NCBI GenBank assembly: GCA_028278675.1
Contig: JAQAJJ010000001.1
Location: forward strand, 62,001 to 126,000
Direction of reading: 5' to 3'
DNA: 64,000 nucleotides
Source: Candidatus Azophilus lithoversatilis
Lineage (GTDB): Bacteria; Pseudomonadota; Gammaproteobacteria; Pseudomonadales; Azotimanducaceae
Positions 51,897 to 61,397 of the stretch are shown piece by piece (within the stretch, counting starts at the first letter, position 1; each line of letters begins with the position of its first letter). The translations under genes and the position numbers were made by a program. The notes beneath the pieces were generated by a model, which had not been told where the DNA came from, made no database searches, and was given only the letters and a program-made list of their open reading frames with translations.

Positions 51897-52320
51897 TCAT
51901 GCAGCTACGGGAGCAGGGCGCTGGCGAATTGCCGCCCCAGGCCTTGGAAGGCGCAATGGATTCGTTGTGCCAGCGCCTCGCACCGCCAACGGCAATCTCG
52001 CCGAATTCGGCGGGCCTTGGCTGCTGGGCGATTTTTCCTTGGCCGACATCACCATGATGGCCTGCTTTCATCGCTTGCAGGACCTGGGCCTTGAGGCGGC
52101 CTTGCATGACGAAGCGCTACCCCATCTTGGCAGCTACTGGGAACGTTTGCAGGCGCGGCCTTCTCATTCTCAGGGGGTCACAAGGCGGCACGATGCAGAC
52201 TGGTGCCGCGCCATTGAGGAAATCTGGGGCACCGCACCGTCGCCCCTGCTTGGCGATGTTCGCCGACGGCTGAACGCTTGGCCATGCGCAAGCGGCGGTC
52301 GGGATTGTGCAGCGGTCTGA
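51897..52320 (+). pseudogene. Glutathione S-transferase C-terminal domain remnant, frameshifted
   Basis: ANGNLAEFGGPWLLGDFSLADITMMACFHRLQDLGLEAALHDEALPHLGSYWERLQARPSH lacks an N-terminal thioredoxin domain; upstream half is in another frame. Confidence 0.75.
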
Positions 52321-52440
52321 CCGCGGTCACATCAACCCGATTCGCTGGTGTGCGGCCAGCCCCGAATCCCGGGTTGCATTCTGCGCTATTAGTCAAGCAA
52401 AATGCGTATTTAGGCCTTTTCATTCGCCATGGAGGCGCAT

Positions 52441-53898
52441 ATGAGCACTTCGAACGTCGGCATTAGCGGGTTCGCAGCCTATCTTCCCCCGTATACGGTT
52501 CGTTTGGCGGACTGGTGCGACTGGACAGGGAATGCTTGGGAGAAGGTCAAGACGGTCATCGGCACCACCTTTCGCATGTGCGGCCCCAACGAAAATGCTT
52601 ACACGATGGCGGCCACCGCGGTCCTGCGCTTGATTCGACACTACGATGTTGACCCGCGCTCCATCGGTTATCTGGCGTTGGGCACCGAGTCGAGCACCGA
52701 CAACTCGGCCGGTGCCATCATCGTCAAGGGCATGGTCAACGACGCCCTTGCCAAGCACCGGCAGCCGCAACTCAGCAGCGCCTGCGAGGTGCCGGAGTTC
52801 AAGCACGCCTGCCTCGGCGGGGTTTACGCGCTCAAGGCAGCGTTCCGCTATCTGGCGGTTGATGGCCACGGCCGCAAGGCGATTGTCGTCTGTTCGGACG
52901 TTGCGGAGTATCAGCGCTTCTCCTCGGGCGAGCCAACCCAGGGTGCCGGTGCCGTCGCCTTGCTCGTGGAGGAGAACCCGCGGTTGCTGGTCGTGGAACT
53001 CGGTGTGTCGGGCTCCTCCTCGGCGTATCGAGGGGTGGACTTCCGCAAGCCGTTTCAGCGCTTCGCGGAGCAGACCATCGGCCGGTTCGCGCAGCTCAAG
53101 GACTTTCCCGTATTCAACGGCAAGTACTCCACCACCTGCTACATCGACGCCGTTTTGGGTGCGATGAAGGATCTGTTCCCGCGCCTGACCGGCGCTCCGA
53201 GCGCCTTCTTCAAGGAAGTCAAAGCGGTCTTTCTGCACCGGCCCTACCAGCGAATGGCGGAGATGGGCTTGGCTATGAGCTACTTGCTGGCGTTGGCTGC
53301 GGGCGGTGCCGCCGACCGTGCTGAGTTGGCGAGTTACGCCAACGCGTCCGAGGTCGATAGCGACGCGCTGGCCAAGGAGTTGACCGCTGAACATGCTCTT
53401 TACGATCTGGTTCGGGAGCAGAACATCAACGCGGAGATTTATCCGTTGGCTACTAAAGCCGCCCGGTTCTTGCGCCAACTGCCCGTGTTTGGCGACCTGA
53501 TGACCCAATTGGGCGCTAGGAGGATGGGCGAAGTCGGCAACCTCTACACGGCTTCACTGCCGGCTTGGATGGCTGCCGGCCTCGAAGAGGCGTCGGTGGA
53601 TTCGGTGCCGTTGGCGGGTGAGTGGGTGCTGACCGTTGGCTACGGCAGCGGCGATGCAGCGGAGGTCATTCCGATGCAGGTGGTGCGGGGCTGGGAAGAA
53701 GCCGCTGACAAGATCCAGTTCTCCGCGGCGCTGAACAACGCTCGAATCCTTGATCGCGGCGAGTATGAGATGCTGCATGATCGAGGCGCCCTTCCCCGTC
53801 AGCGGGATGCGGCGGGTGTGTTCTACATTGACCGTATCGGTGACCGCAGCAGTCAATTTGACGACCAGGGCGTCGAGTACTACCGCTACCGGGCCTGA
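52441..53898 (+). CDS. Hydroxymethylglutaryl-CoA synthase-like / thiolase-fold condensing enzyme
   Basis: MSTSNVGISGFAAYLPPYTVRLADW; FKHACLGGVYALKAAFRYL; VFLHRPYQRMAEMGL. Confidence 0.85.
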   Translation: MSTSNVGISGFAAYLPPYTVRLADWCDWTGNAWEKVKTVIGTTFRMCGPNENAYTMAATAVLRLIRHYDVDPRSIGYLALGTESSTDNSAGAIIVKGMVNDALAKHRQPQLSSACEVPEFKHACLGGVYALKAAFRYLAVDGHGRKAIVVCSDVAEYQRFSSGEPTQGAGAVALLVEENPRLLVVELGVSGSSSAYRGVDFRKPFQRFAEQTIGRFAQLKDFPVFNGKYSTTCYIDAVLGAMKDLFPRLTGAPSAFFKEVKAVFLHRPYQRMAEMGLAMSYLLALAAGGAADRAELASYANASEVDSDALAKELTAEHALYDLVREQNINAEIYPLATKAARFLRQLPVFGDLMTQLGARRMGEVGNLYTASLPAWMAAGLEEASVDSVPLAGEWVLTVGYGSGDAAEVIPMQVVRGWEEAADKIQFSAALNNARILDRGEYEMLHDRGALPRQRDAAGVFYIDRIGDRSSQFDDQGVEYYRYRA

Positions 53899-53924
53899 CT
53901 CGGCCAATCGGGCCCGACGATTGG

Positions 53925-55172
53925 CTACGCTGGTTGGGCTGCGGCAATGGCGCTGCAGTGTGGTGGATTGCCGTGGAACTCGGCCTGCGCCTCAACCGCC
54001 CGCCATACGCGCATGAGATTGCCGCCCACTATCTTGGCGATGTCCTGCTCGCTGTAGCCGCGGCCGAGCAGGCCGTGGATAAGGTTGGGGTAGGTGGATG
54101 CGTCCTTGAGCCCGATGGGCAGTGAATCGCCTACGCCGTCGTAGTCCGAACCAATCCCGACGGCGTCGATGCCGGCCAAGGCCACGGCCCGGTCGAAGTG
54201 GTCGAGGGCGTCGTCGAGAGTGGCGTAGGGGTAGGGGTGATCCTTCCGGGATTGCGCCATGAAGGCGGCCAGCCGCGGGTCGTCCTCAGCGAGGTGGTTG
54301 GGGAAGGCGAAGCCGAGCACGGCCTTGCGTTGCGTGGCGCTGAGGGCTCGGGCGGCTTCGGTCAGGAAGCCGCTGCCGAAGTTGATCTGAATGACCCCGC
54401 CCGCTTCGCCAAGCGCCGCGGCCATCTCGTCGCTCAGGTTGCGCTCGAAGCCGGGGGTGAAGTGGCGCAGGGATGAGTGGGAGGCGATGACCGGCGCCTG
54501 GCTCAGTTCGATGACCTGCCAGAACGCTTGGTCGGAAAGGTGCGAGACATCGATCATCGTGCCCAGCCGATTCATTTCCGCGACCAGTTGCTTGCCGAAG
54601 GGAGACAGGCCCTGCCAACGCTTGAACGGGTCGTAGGAGGAATCGGAGATGTGGTTGCTCTTGGAGTGGGCTAGGGTGACGTAGCGAATGCCGCGTTCGT
54701 GGAAGTGGCGCAGATTGGCGAAGTCCCCGTTGATGGGGCCGCCGTTCTCCATGCCGAGCGGCAAGGCAATGCGCTCGGAGGCCTTGATGGCCATCAGGTC
54801 GTCCGCGCAGGTGGCTAGAGCGAACTTCTCCGGCGCTTGGCCGACGATCCGCTCCACCGAGTCGATCAACTCATCGGCCAGTGCCGCGGCGCCGCCCCCG
54901 GCATCGACCTTGGGGGGAATGTAGATGGACATGAAGGGCGCATCGAGCCCGCCGGCCTGTGCTCGGGGGTAGTCAAAGTCCCCGTCCGCAGTCGCCTTGG
55001 AGACATCCCGCCAAGCCCTGTGCAACCGATAGGGGACGTCGATGTGCGTGTCAACGATCAGCAATTCATGTGCTAGTTGGCCAGCCCGTTCCTCGGAACG
55101 GTCGGTGCTCGGTCCGCCGCAGCCGTGGACAAACGCCAATAAGGGCAGAATCGCGCACAGTGATTTCTTCAT
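53925..55172 (-). CDS. Membrane dipeptidase (peptidase M19), lipoprotein
   Basis: LLIVDTHIDVPYRLHR; GIRYVTLAHSKSNHISDSSYDP; MIDVSHLSDQAFWQVIELSQAPVIASHSSLR; GIGSDYDGVGDSLP. Confidence 0.95.
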   Translation of the reverse strand: MKKSLCAILPLLAFVHGCGGPSTDRSEERAGQLAHELLIVDTHIDVPYRLHRAWRDVSKATADGDFDYPRAQAGGLDAPFMSIYIPPKVDAGGGAAALADELIDSVERIVGQAPEKFALATCADDLMAIKASERIALPLGMENGGPINGDFANLRHFHERGIRYVTLAHSKSNHISDSSYDPFKRWQGLSPFGKQLVAEMNRLGTMIDVSHLSDQAFWQVIELSQAPVIASHSSLRHFTPGFERNLSDEMAAALGEAGGVIQINFGSGFLTEAARALSATQRKAVLGFAFPNHLAEDDPRLAAFMAQSRKDHPYPYATLDDALDHFDRAVALAGIDAVGIGSDYDGVGDSLPIGLKDASTYPNLIHGLLGRGYSEQDIAKIVGGNLMRVWRAVEAQAEFHGNPPHCSAIAAAQPA

Positions 55173-55178
55173 TTCAGG

Positions 55179-55595
55179 TCACCTCGGTGTTCGCTGGAGA
55201 ACTTGGTCCAGCGCGTCCTGCGATTCGCGCGCGGGATCGCTCACCATTTGCTTGGAATGCCAAGCGAAATGGCCGTCCGGACGGATCAGCACCGCGCCGT
55301 GTCCGTCACGCCGTGGAGCGCCCCCCAATTGCCGTCCGGGTCGATGAGGGCATCGCCGACGACCGGCTCGACTTGCGGGCACAATTGGCGGGTGGCGCGC
55401 CGCCATGCCGAGGTCCGCTCGGTGCCCGCAGCAGCTTGAAGCCGTTGCCGCACAGATCCAAGGTGGACCGCGAGTGCCCGGATCCGCCTCGACCAGCAGC
55501 GAATCGACCCCAAAACGAGATGGCTGAATGGATGGCGCCAACCCGGTGGGTCCTCCCCCGACGATGAGCACGGAAACCTTTTCGACCGAGTTCAC
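55179..55595 (-). pseudogene. Decayed FAD-dependent aromatic monooxygenase (N- and C-terminal fragments)
   Basis: VSVLIVGGGPTGLAPSIQPSRFGVDSLLVEADPGT followed after a short scrambled stretch by GAVLIRPDGHFAWHSKQM; DLCGNGFKLLRAP in another frame. Confidence 0.7.
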
Positions 55596-55830
55596 GATGG
55601 CGAGTCCTTGATCGGCGGTTGGCGGCACCCCGCTCAGGCGAAGCGGCCGCGACCCGTCCCTGGCGAAGGTGCCCGGCGGGCCGGGCAGCCCCCCCTTGCG
55701 GGACTGTCGTGACGCGAGCAACCATATTGGTGGACGGCACAGCCGTCAAGATCCAGGCTGTCAGCGCTGTGCCGGAAGGCGCTATCATCAAGCAAGCGCT
55801 CAGATCGGAAAGGAACGGGCGGGGTGTTGA

Positions 55831-56520
55831 GTGCGGGAAAAAATGGATCGACCGGTACCCCCGGTGCCTATGGGCAGTAGCGGCGATCAAAGAACTCGGC
55901 GGCGCGACTATGGTGCAGCGACGCTGAACCGCGCCGATTTGGCGACCGACCCGCTCACGCAGTTTGCCGCTTGGCTGGACGAGGCCAACGCCGCCGGCGC
56001 CGTTGACGCCACGGCGATGGCGCTGGCGACGACCGGTGCGGGCCCGATGCCATCGGTGCGCATCGTGCTGCTGAAGCACTTCGATGCCGACGGACTGTGC
56101 TGGTACACCGACTACCGCAGCCTCAAGGGCGCGGAACTTGCCGAAAACCCGTTTGCCTCCGCCTTGTTCTATTGGCGCGAGCAGGATCGCCAAGTGCGCG
56201 TCAGCGGTGCCGTGCAGCGTTTGTCCGCCGCCGAGTCGGCAGCCTACTTCGAGTCCCGGCCTGCGGAAAGCCGCTATGCGGCGGCCGCTTCGGTGCAGTC
56301 CGCCCCAGTGGCGAACCGGGAAGCGCTGGAACAAGCGATTCGGGCGCTGCGCCAAGCCCACACGCCCGATGCGCCACCGTGTCCGTCTGAATGGGGCGGC
56401 TACCGCCTGCGCCCCGTGGAATATGAGTTCTGGCAGGGCAGGGCCGGGCGTCTGCATGACCGCTTCCGCTACCGGAGAGGGGACGCGGGCGCTTGGGACA
56501 TTGCCCGGTTGCAGCCCTGA
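55831..56520 (+). CDS. pdxH: Pyridoxamine 5'-phosphate oxidase
   Basis: PSVRIVLLKHFDADGLCWYTDYRSLKGAELAENPFASALFYW; C-terminal GAWDIARLQP. Confidence 0.96.
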   Translation: MREKMDRPVPPVPMGSSGDQRTRRRDYGAATLNRADLATDPLTQFAAWLDEANAAGAVDATAMALATTGAGPMPSVRIVLLKHFDADGLCWYTDYRSLKGAELAENPFASALFYWREQDRQVRVSGAVQRLSAAESAAYFESRPAESRYAAAASVQSAPVANREALEQAIRALRQAHTPDAPPCPSEWGGYRLRPVEYEFWQGRAGRLHDRFRYRRGDAGAWDIARLQP

Positions 56521-56722
56521 TTGAGAGTCTTCCATGAAACACGGCAACGGAAAGGCCCTTGCCGGGAACCTAAACGGCCTAGCGCCTAAAACCCACTTAT
56601 TTACGGGACAGGACACTAGCGAGACGATGCCGCAAGACCGATGATAGGGTGGACGCCGGGCGCAAAAGTTGACTTGTTTGGCAATCTTCTCCCGCGATCA
56701 AGAAAACTGAAGGAGCAACAGC

Positions 56723-57637
56723 ATGAGCAACGTGGAATTCGGCATCGGCCTGCGTCGTTTGGACAACGTGGCCGCGGACGCACGGGAAGCGGAGGCCTTG
56801 GGCTACGAATACGTCTGCACCGGCGAACACGTGTTTTTCCACGGCCCGGTGGGCAACGGCTTGATCTCCCTGGCTGCCGCCGCGGGGGCCACCGAGCGCA
56901 TCAGGCTGATGTCCACCATCACCCTGGCACCGCTCTATCCAGCGGCGCTGCTGGCCAAGCAAGTGGCGTCCTTGGATCAGGTCTCCGGTGGCCGCTTCAG
57001 CTTGGGCGTTGGCGTCGGCGGCGAGTTCCCCAAGGAGTTTGAAGCCTGCGGTGTGCCGGTGGATGAACGTGGCGCCCGCACCGATGAAAGCCTCGACATC
57101 CTGGGTCGCCTTTGCCGAGAGGACAACCTGCACTACGAGGGCCGTTTCAACACCTTGAGCGGGGTCACCTTGGGGCCGAAGCCGGTGCAAGAGCCGCATC
57201 CGCCCATCTGGGTATCGGGCCGTAGCGAAGCCGCCATGCGCCGCTGCGCCCGCTTCGGCACCGGGTGGCTGCCGTACATGTACACGCCGGAGAAGCTCGC
57301 GGAAAGCGTTGAGCGCATCAAGCGCCTTTCAACGTCTTGGGAACGGCCGGCGCCAGTCAAGCCAGGGCTGTTCATCTTTTTCGCCGTGCACGAGGACCGG
57401 GAAACCGGCATCAGGATGGCCGTGGAGCGGCTTTCATTGCAGTACAATCAAGACTTCTCGGCGTTGGTGGGCAAGTACGCCTTGGCGGGCAATCCCGACG
57501 ACGTCGTGGCGCGGCTTCGGGAGTACATTGACGCCGGAGCCCGCACCATCATGCTCAATTCCGCCTGCTCGGCCGACTATGTGGCCGAGAATGAGCGCCT
57601 GCTGGCGAAGGCGGTGATGCCGACCCTGCGCGGCTGA
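56723..57637 (+). CDS. LLM-class F420/flavin-dependent oxidoreductase
   Basis: RIRLMSTITLAPLYPAALLAKQVASLDQVSGGRFSLGVGVGGEFPKEFEACGV. Confidence 0.95.
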   Translation: MSNVEFGIGLRRLDNVAADAREAEALGYEYVCTGEHVFFHGPVGNGLISLAAAAGATERIRLMSTITLAPLYPAALLAKQVASLDQVSGGRFSLGVGVGGEFPKEFEACGVPVDERGARTDESLDILGRLCREDNLHYEGRFNTLSGVTLGPKPVQEPHPPIWVSGRSEAAMRRCARFGTGWLPYMYTPEKLAESVERIKRLSTSWERPAPVKPGLFIFFAVHEDRETGIRMAVERLSLQYNQDFSALVGKYALAGNPDDVVARLREYIDAGARTIMLNSACSADYVAENERLLAKAVMPTLRG

Positions 57638-57665
57638 CTGCGGGGCTGGCTGAACGGGCGAGCTT

Positions 57666-57854
57666 TTAGTTTTTCTTGCTTTTGCTAATCACGATGTGGC
57701 GGGTGCCCCCCTGGGCGCGCCACCCGCTTACGCCAGCGGGTATTTTCTGGATTTTCTTGCCTGCCGCCAAAAACGCCTGGACATCTTCGGCGATGGTCTC
57801 ACGCGCGTTCGTGGAGGAAAGAACCTGTTGTCGTTTTGCCTTTCTTTTGGCCAT
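57666..57854 (-). CDS. Small basic protein (62 aa) resembling SutA-like small regulators
   Basis: MAKRKAKRQQVLSSTNARETIAEDVQAFLAAGKKIQKIPAGVSGWRAQGGTRHIVISKSKKN. Confidence 0.6.
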   Translation of the reverse strand: MAKRKAKRQQVLSSTNARETIAEDVQAFLAAGKKIQKIPAGVSGWRAQGGTRHIVISKSKKN

Positions 57855-58152
57855 GTTGGAACCAACGGTTGGGAATTCTGTCGAGACCTTGCGCGGCAGG
57901 TGACCTTTGCGAATGATGGTGCGCCGGCGAAGGTTCGGATGATGCGATTGCGGGCATTGTCTGTTCGGCCTCCTGCGGAGCGCTGGTTTCGTTGTCCAGT
58001 CCACCGCCTTGCCGCGGCCCGCGATGGGTCTTGAACTTTCGTAGTGGAAGGCGAAAAGGAACCACCCTGCGAGGTCCATCGTCGAAAACAACGAAATTTG
58101 AAGCCGAAGGGACCGAAATGGATAGCCAGTCGTCTAGTCCGATGCTAACAGA

Positions 58153-59598
58153 GTGTGCGGCGAAATCCAACCGCTCGCTGGTATGCGTGCCCTTGGTGTG
58201 TGTGTTGGCACCGAGAAAATCGCTATCCCCGCCCTCCCAAATCCGCCAAAATTCGCCGCCCTCAACGAACTGGCCGCGCCGAAGACAGCCCGATACGCCG
58301 TGGCCCGCACCCTGCTGATCGGCGTAGCCCTAATTGCCCTTTGCGGGGGCATGCAGGGCACCCTGCTCGGGGTTCGCGCGTCGCTTGAAGGGTTTTCGCT
58401 GGATGCCATCGGCCTCATCATGTCGGCCTACTACGCCGGATTTCTGCTCGGCGCTTGGCTCACGCCACTGTCGGTGGGGCAGGTGGGCCACATTCGGGTG
58501 TTCGCGGCTTTGTCGTCAATGGCGTCGGTGACCATCCTGCTGCATGCCACCTTTGTCGAGCCGGCTTGGTGGTATCTGTTTCGGCTGCTTAGCGGGTTCT
58601 GCTTTTCGGGGCTGTACTTGGTGGCGGAAAGCTGGCTCAACGCGGTGTCCTCGAACGAAAACCGGGGCCGCTATCTAGCCGCCTACATGTTCACTGTCGC
58701 CTTAGGGTTCATTGCCGGACAGGCGTTGGTCATCCTTTGGCCACCGAGCGGCTTTGAACCCATCATTCTGGCGTCGGTGATTTTGTCGGTGGCGATGATT
58801 CCGGTGCTGTTGAGTTCCATCGCCGCGCCGCCCATCGAGTTTTCGGAGCACCTGCACTTGACCCGCTTCATCCGCGCTACGCCCTTGGGGGCGGTTGCGG
58901 TTTTGGTTCAGGGGATGACCTTGGGCGCAATCATGTGGCTGACGGCGGTGCTTGGCCGGGAGCTGGGCTATTCGCTCACCGCCAGTTCCTTCCTTGTGGG
59001 CACGTTGATGGCAGGTGGCTTGGCGGTGTTGATCCCCATCGGCCGGCTTTCGGATGTTCAGGACCGGCGCCACACGCTGCTGTTGTTGGCCAGTGCCGCG
59101 GTGGTCGCGGCGTTTTTCGTGCCCGCCGCAGCAGCCTTCGGCAACTTCTGGCTGCTCGCCGTCACGCTGTTCCTGGTCGGTGGCGCGGTGCCGCCGATGT
59201 ACTCGGTGTCCATCTCCATGATCAACGATCAACTGAGCAGCCACCAGATTCTCTCGGCCAGCAGCGGCATTATCCTGATCAACGGGGTCGGCGGTCTGCT
59301 CGGGCCGCTGCTTGGCGCCCGCGCGATGAGCCTGTTTGGCTCGCCCAGCCTATATTACTTGGTGGCCGCATTGAATGCCCTCCTCATAGGCTTCACCCTG
59401 CACCGCATGCGGGTACGCCCGCCGGTCGCCTCCGACGTGTCATCGGAGTTGACCGCCGTGGTCATGCCCACTTCCCAAGTTGTGGTGGCGAACGCCATGG
59501 ATGAGGCGGATCCCGGGGATGGGCTGGCCCCCATCTTCGACCCCGCGCAAGGGTTGGGCGGCGAGGGCCGCGAAGAGCCACAACAGCCTTTCGAGTGA
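58153..59598 (+). CDS. MFS transporter (YcaD-like)
   Basis: 12-TM pattern; GLIMSAYYAGFLLGAWLTP; GLYLVAESWLNAVSSNENRGRYLAAYM; start uncertain. Confidence 0.9.
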   Translation: MCGEIQPLAGMRALGVCVGTEKIAIPALPNPPKFAALNELAAPKTARYAVARTLLIGVALIALCGGMQGTLLGVRASLEGFSLDAIGLIMSAYYAGFLLGAWLTPLSVGQVGHIRVFAALSSMASVTILLHATFVEPAWWYLFRLLSGFCFSGLYLVAESWLNAVSSNENRGRYLAAYMFTVALGFIAGQALVILWPPSGFEPIILASVILSVAMIPVLLSSIAAPPIEFSEHLHLTRFIRATPLGAVAVLVQGMTLGAIMWLTAVLGRELGYSLTASSFLVGTLMAGGLAVLIPIGRLSDVQDRRHTLLLLASAAVVAAFFVPAAAAFGNFWLLAVTLFLVGGAVPPMYSVSISMINDQLSSHQILSASSGIILINGVGGLLGPLLGARAMSLFGSPSLYYLVAALNALLIGFTLHRMRVRPPVASDVSSELTAVVMPTSQVVVANAMDEADPGDGLAPIFDPAQGLGGEGREEPQQPFE

Positions 59599-59802
59599 GC
59601 TTCGGCCTTGTTGGCGCCACCTTGGCGTTGTAGATTGGCCAACGTTTTCAAGATGATGGAAGGAGACATCCGCCATGCGGTTCGGTGTTTTCGGCGAGCG
59701 AATTCGTTGCCGCCTCCGAGATCTATCCAGCTTTCGTCGCGGTGAAGCAGGAGCAGGGCTTCATGGCCTCCAGGTCAAGACTGGGACCCAGTCCCTTGGG
59801 AT

Positions 59803-61107
59803 TTGAGCACGCTGGCTGCCAGTTCCACTCGGACCGGATGCGGGATTTGCGGCGCGCCTGCTTTCGGGTGCGTAAAGTGCTCGAAGGGGTGGTTTACGAC
59901 ACCGTTGCTTTGGTTGGATGCGATTTCCGTTCCGGCAAGCCGGATGCTGGAATTCAACGACGCCACGATCCGTTTCTACGACAGTCGGGACGCGACGGAA
60001 ATGATGCGCTTCATGGCCGGCTGCTCGCTGGATGAGACGTTGCGCTTTGAATTGGAGGCGGCAAATTCGTCGCCTGGAGGCCCCCAAGGACAACTCGGCG
60101 CCAAGAGCGGGCTGCGGGTGTCGCGGCTCTGCCTTGGCACCATGAACTTTGGCGAACCCGGACGCGGCCATCAAGGCGACTGGACCCTAGGCATTGACGA
60201 TGCGCGGGCCATCTTCAAAGCGGCCATCGAGGCGGGGCTTTGCTACTTCGACTGCGCCGATGTGTACGGCATCGGTGCCAGCGAGAAGGTGGTGGGGGCG
60301 CTGCTGAAGGAACTGCTGCCGAGGCACGACTACGTTCTGGCCACCAAGGTCGCCATGCCGATGGGACGTGGGGCGAACAGCGGTGGGCTGTCGCGCAAGC
60401 ACATCATGGAAGGGGTGGATGCTTCGCTTAAGCGCCTTGGCCACGACACCATCGACCATCTGGTCATTCACCGCCATCCCCACGGCATTCCCGGCCAAGT
60501 TGAGACGCCCATTGAGGAGACCCTTGAGGCCCTGCATGACGTGGTCAAGGCCGGCAAGGCGCTCTATCTGGGCGCTTCATCGATGTTTGCCTGGCAGTTC
60601 GCGGAACTGCAGCTCACCGCCCGCCTGCACGGCTGGACCGAGTTCGTCTCCATGCAAAACCACTACAACCTCGTCTATCGGGAGGAGGAGCGGGAAATGA
60701 ATCCCTACTGCCTGCGCACCGGCGTGGCGCTCACGCCTTGGTCGCCCTTGGCGCGGGGGATCCTGACCGGCGCCTATCAGGGCGGCTTTGCCGGTGGCAG
60801 CACCAACCGCTCCCAAGGGCAGGACCGGGGCCGCACCGAGAGCCTCTACCGGGGCGAGCACGTTTTCGACGTGGCGGCCCGGGTGGTGGAGGTGGGGCAG
60901 AGAGCCGGCCTGCAGCCCGCCCAGGTGGCCGTGGCCTGGCTGCTCGCCCAACCGGGCGTGACCGCGCCCATCGTCGGCGTATCCCGCGTCGAGCAGATCG
61001 AGGCCCTCATCCAAGCCGCCGGCGCGCAACTCGCCCCCGAGGACATTGCCTATCTCGAAGCTCCCTACCGGCCGGTCGACAACCTGCTTTCGCTAGGCCA
61101 CTCCTGA
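59803..61107 (+). CDS. Aldo/keto reductase with abnormal N-terminus
   Basis: SGLRVSRLCLGTMNFGEPG...YFDCADVYGIGASEKVVGALLK...; true AKR homology begins near 60094. Confidence 0.85.
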   Translation: MSTLAASSTRTGCGICGAPAFGCVKCSKGWFTTPLLWLDAISVPASRMLEFNDATIRFYDSRDATEMMRFMAGCSLDETLRFELEAANSSPGGPQGQLGAKSGLRVSRLCLGTMNFGEPGRGHQGDWTLGIDDARAIFKAAIEAGLCYFDCADVYGIGASEKVVGALLKELLPRHDYVLATKVAMPMGRGANSGGLSRKHIMEGVDASLKRLGHDTIDHLVIHRHPHGIPGQVETPIEETLEALHDVVKAGKALYLGASSMFAWQFAELQLTARLHGWTEFVSMQNHYNLVYREEEREMNPYCLRTGVALTPWSPLARGILTGAYQGGFAGGSTNRSQGQDRGRTESLYRGEHVFDVAARVVEVGQRAGLQPAQVAVAWLLAQPGVTAPIVGVSRVEQIEALIQAAGAQLAPEDIAYLEAPYRPVDNLLSLGHS

Positions 61108-61130
61108 ATTGGTAGTATCGCGCTCCGTTT

Positions 61131-61397
61131 TTGGATGTGGGTTGGTGGGCGTTGGCTACCGAGGCGCCGGAGTTTGATTGTTGCGTTGACGCGCTGGGGC
61201 TGCTGTGCCCGGAGCCGCTCATGATCGTGCGCAACCGGGTGCGGGAAATGGCGGCGGGGGAAGTGGTGCGCATCATCGCCACCGACCCATCCACGGAGCG
61301 GGACTTCACCAACTTCTGCCGCTTCATGGGCCATGCGCTCATTGAGCGGCGCATCGGCGACGGTCGATTCGAGTTTTGGATCAGGAAAGGCGGTTGA
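61131..61397 (+). CDS. tusA: TusA-family sulfurtransferase
   Basis: CCVDALGLLCPEPLMIVRNRVREMAAGEVVRIIATDPSTERDFTNFCRFMGH. Confidence 0.9.
   Translation: MDVGWWALATEAPEFDCCVDALGLLCPEPLMIVRNRVREMAAGEVVRIIATDPSTERDFTNFCRFMGHALIERRIGDGRFEFWIRKGG

Noticed and set aside
50584-52107. 507-aa ORF on the minus strand
   Set aside because: Antisense to the CaiB/BaiF CoA-transferase
56597-57199. 200-aa ORF antisense to the LLM gene at 56.7 kb
   Set aside because: Shadow frame of a confident CDS
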